Of a stretch of 64,000 bases of DNA, positions 63,292-64,000 are shown piece after piece. The DNA comes from Pseudomonas bijieensis (GTDB taxonomy: Bacteria; Pseudomonadota; Gammaproteobacteria; Pseudomonadales; Pseudomonadaceae), in assembly GCF_013347965.1 (NCBI RefSeq), contig NZ_CP048810.1, positions 1,612,001 through 1,676,000 on the forward strand. The letters run 5' to 3'. The notes under the pieces were generated by a model. That model saw only the letters and a program-made list of their open reading frames with translations. It did no database searches and was not told the DNA's origin. The position numbers were made by a program, and so were the translations under genes. The number at the start of each line of letters is the position of its first letter. Position 1 is the first letter of the stretch.

Positions 63292-64000
63292 ATGCCTTTC
63301 GATCCTCTTTCACCACACTACCAGCGGATTCGCGAGCAGATCGCCTACGACATCGCCACAGGTACGCCCCAGGCCGATGAAAAATTTCCCTCCGAGCGGG
63401 AAATGATCGAACGCTTCGGTTGTACCCGGGTGACCTTGCGCCAGGCGCTGCAACAGCTGGAAGCCGAAGGTTTGGTGTACCGGGAAAACCGTCGCGGCTG
63501 GTTCGTCAGCCCGCGGCGAATACGATACGACCCCACGCGAATCAGCGGCTTCATGGACTATGTCAGTGCCCAAGGCCGTACACCGCGAACCGAATGTCTG
63601 CAGGCCGAACTGCGCCCTGCCGGCGCCTGGCTGGCCAGACGCATGAGCCTGAGTTCGGAAGATGAGCCGGTATTTTTCCTCCAACGTCGACGCTGGATTG
63701 ATCGGCGCCCGGTGCTGCTGGAGTTCAACGCACTGCTGGCGAGCTGGTGTCCGGGCTTGCTCGACGCTGATTTGAACACCTCCCTGACTCGGGTCCTGCG
63801 CGAGCGCTTTTCGCGGGTGCAATCACGCTGCGAGCTGGAGATGCACATTGGCACCGTCAACGAGGATCAGGCAGAACTGCTGCAACTTTCCCCAGGCTCG
63901 ACCAGCGTCTACCTGGAACGCCTGAACTTCGGCGAAGAGGACCAGGCCGTGGAGTTCGACCAGGAATTCTGGCGCCCCGACGCACTGTCGATCGTGATGG
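63292..64000 (+). CDS. HutC/UTRA-type GntR regulator, truncated by window edge
   Basis: Open from ATG 63292 to the last base without a stop, so the C-terminus is outside. N-terminal GntR wHTH: HYQRIREQIAYDIATGT, KFPSEREMIERFGCTRVTLRQALQQLEAEGLVYR, then the wing. From about residue 85 the UTRA ligand domain follows (YVSAQGRTPRTE, YLERLNFGEEDQAVEFDQEFW). Seventy bases after the PnuC gene on the same strand. Likely represses the whole operon through TGGTATATACCA at 57199-57210. Confidence 0.88.
   Translation, partial: MPFDPLSPHYQRIREQIAYDIATGTPQADEKFPSEREMIERFGCTRVTLRQALQQLEAEGLVYRENRRGWFVSPRRIRYDPTRISGFMDYVSAQGRTPRTECLQAELRPAGAWLARRMSLSSEDEPVFFLQRRRWIDRRPVLLEFNALLASWCPGLLDADLNTSLTRVLRERFSRVQSRCELEMHIGTVNEDQAELLQLSPGSTSVYLERLNFGEEDQAVEFDQEFWRPDALSIVM

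Overview
The window looks like chromosomal DNA of a fluorescent-group Pseudomonas. The evidence is high-GC coding sequence over most of its length, an OprD-type porin, GGAG-type ribosome binding sites, and two copies of the GTGGGAGCGGGCTTGCTCGCG repeat as head-to-head pairs (34269-34355 and 49674-49766), a REP type typical of that group. There are no rRNA, tRNA, phage structural, transposase or CRISPR features. Almost every gene is accessory: catabolic cassettes, importers and their local regulators. The assignment to Pseudomonas is inference from these features.

Left end (1-6.3 kb): this part is visibly more AT-rich and looks horizontally acquired. A truncated YfiH/polyphenol-oxidase-fold gene precedes a three-gene operon joined by ATGA overlaps. 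It encodes a two-TM SLATT-type membrane protein, an NA37/YejK (nucleoid-associated) protein and a RelA/SpoT-type nucleotide synthetase. A PIN-like nuclease follows. This is the best candidate here for a poorly described nucleotide-signal immunity system. A hairpin upstream buries the ribosome binding site of the first gene. An unknown 435-residue protein lies between two hairpin repeats (4421-4479 and 6197-6222).

6.3-19.1 kb: a minus-strand catabolic operon encodes an alpha/beta hydrolase, an oligopeptide-type ABC importer (four genes), an OprD porin, a beta-lactamase-fold serine hydrolase, an omega-amino-acid aminotransferase and an aldehyde dehydrogenase, with a divergent LysR regulator. 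The logic is uptake, hydrolysis, transamination and oxidation of an omega-amino acid conjugate or oligomer.

19.3-30.9 kb: small redox and regulator cassettes. They include two SDRs divergent from a GlxA/AraC regulator, TetR, DJ-1/PfpI proteins, LysR with an isochorismatase-fold hydrolase, and an ArsR-type repressor followed by a quinone-oxidoreductase-type gene and an ABM monooxygenase. The ArsR and oxidoreductase genes each carry the same operator. A GNAT, an ABC exporter and another DJ-1 protein follow.

31.0-42.3 kb: an eight-gene minus-strand operon encodes an amidase, a cyclic-imidase/PgdA-like deacetylase-fold enzyme, an MFS transporter, two SDRs, a small Cys-motif protein, a G3E GTPase and a signal-less solute-binding-like protein. 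It is divergent from a GntR regulator with two wHTH domains and a 16-bp palindrome in the shared promoter. It is readable as a cyclic imide/half-amide pathway. Then come MarR, a PaaI thioesterase and an aldo/keto reductase.

42.6-57.0 kb: an amino-acid-type ABC system with a permease-ATPase fusion is co-transcribed with a 2OG-Fe(II) oxygenase and a TIM-barrel isomerase. Next are a BisC-type molybdoenzyme and a sulfonate-type ABC/flavin monooxygenase operon whose ATPase gene is frameshifted. An SDR and a CmcJ/AsaB-type oxygenase are divergent from it. The theme is scavenging of organosulfur or organonitrogen compounds.

57.3-64.0 kb: a coupled operon encodes a THI5-like cytosolic binding protein, an APH-type kinase, a rhodanese, a TonB-dependent receptor, a PnuC-type permease and a HutC/UTRA regulator that runs off the right edge. 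A perfect TGGTATATACCA palindrome overlaps the promoter and matches HutC-family operators. It resembles a vitamin or nucleoside-like precursor uptake locus.
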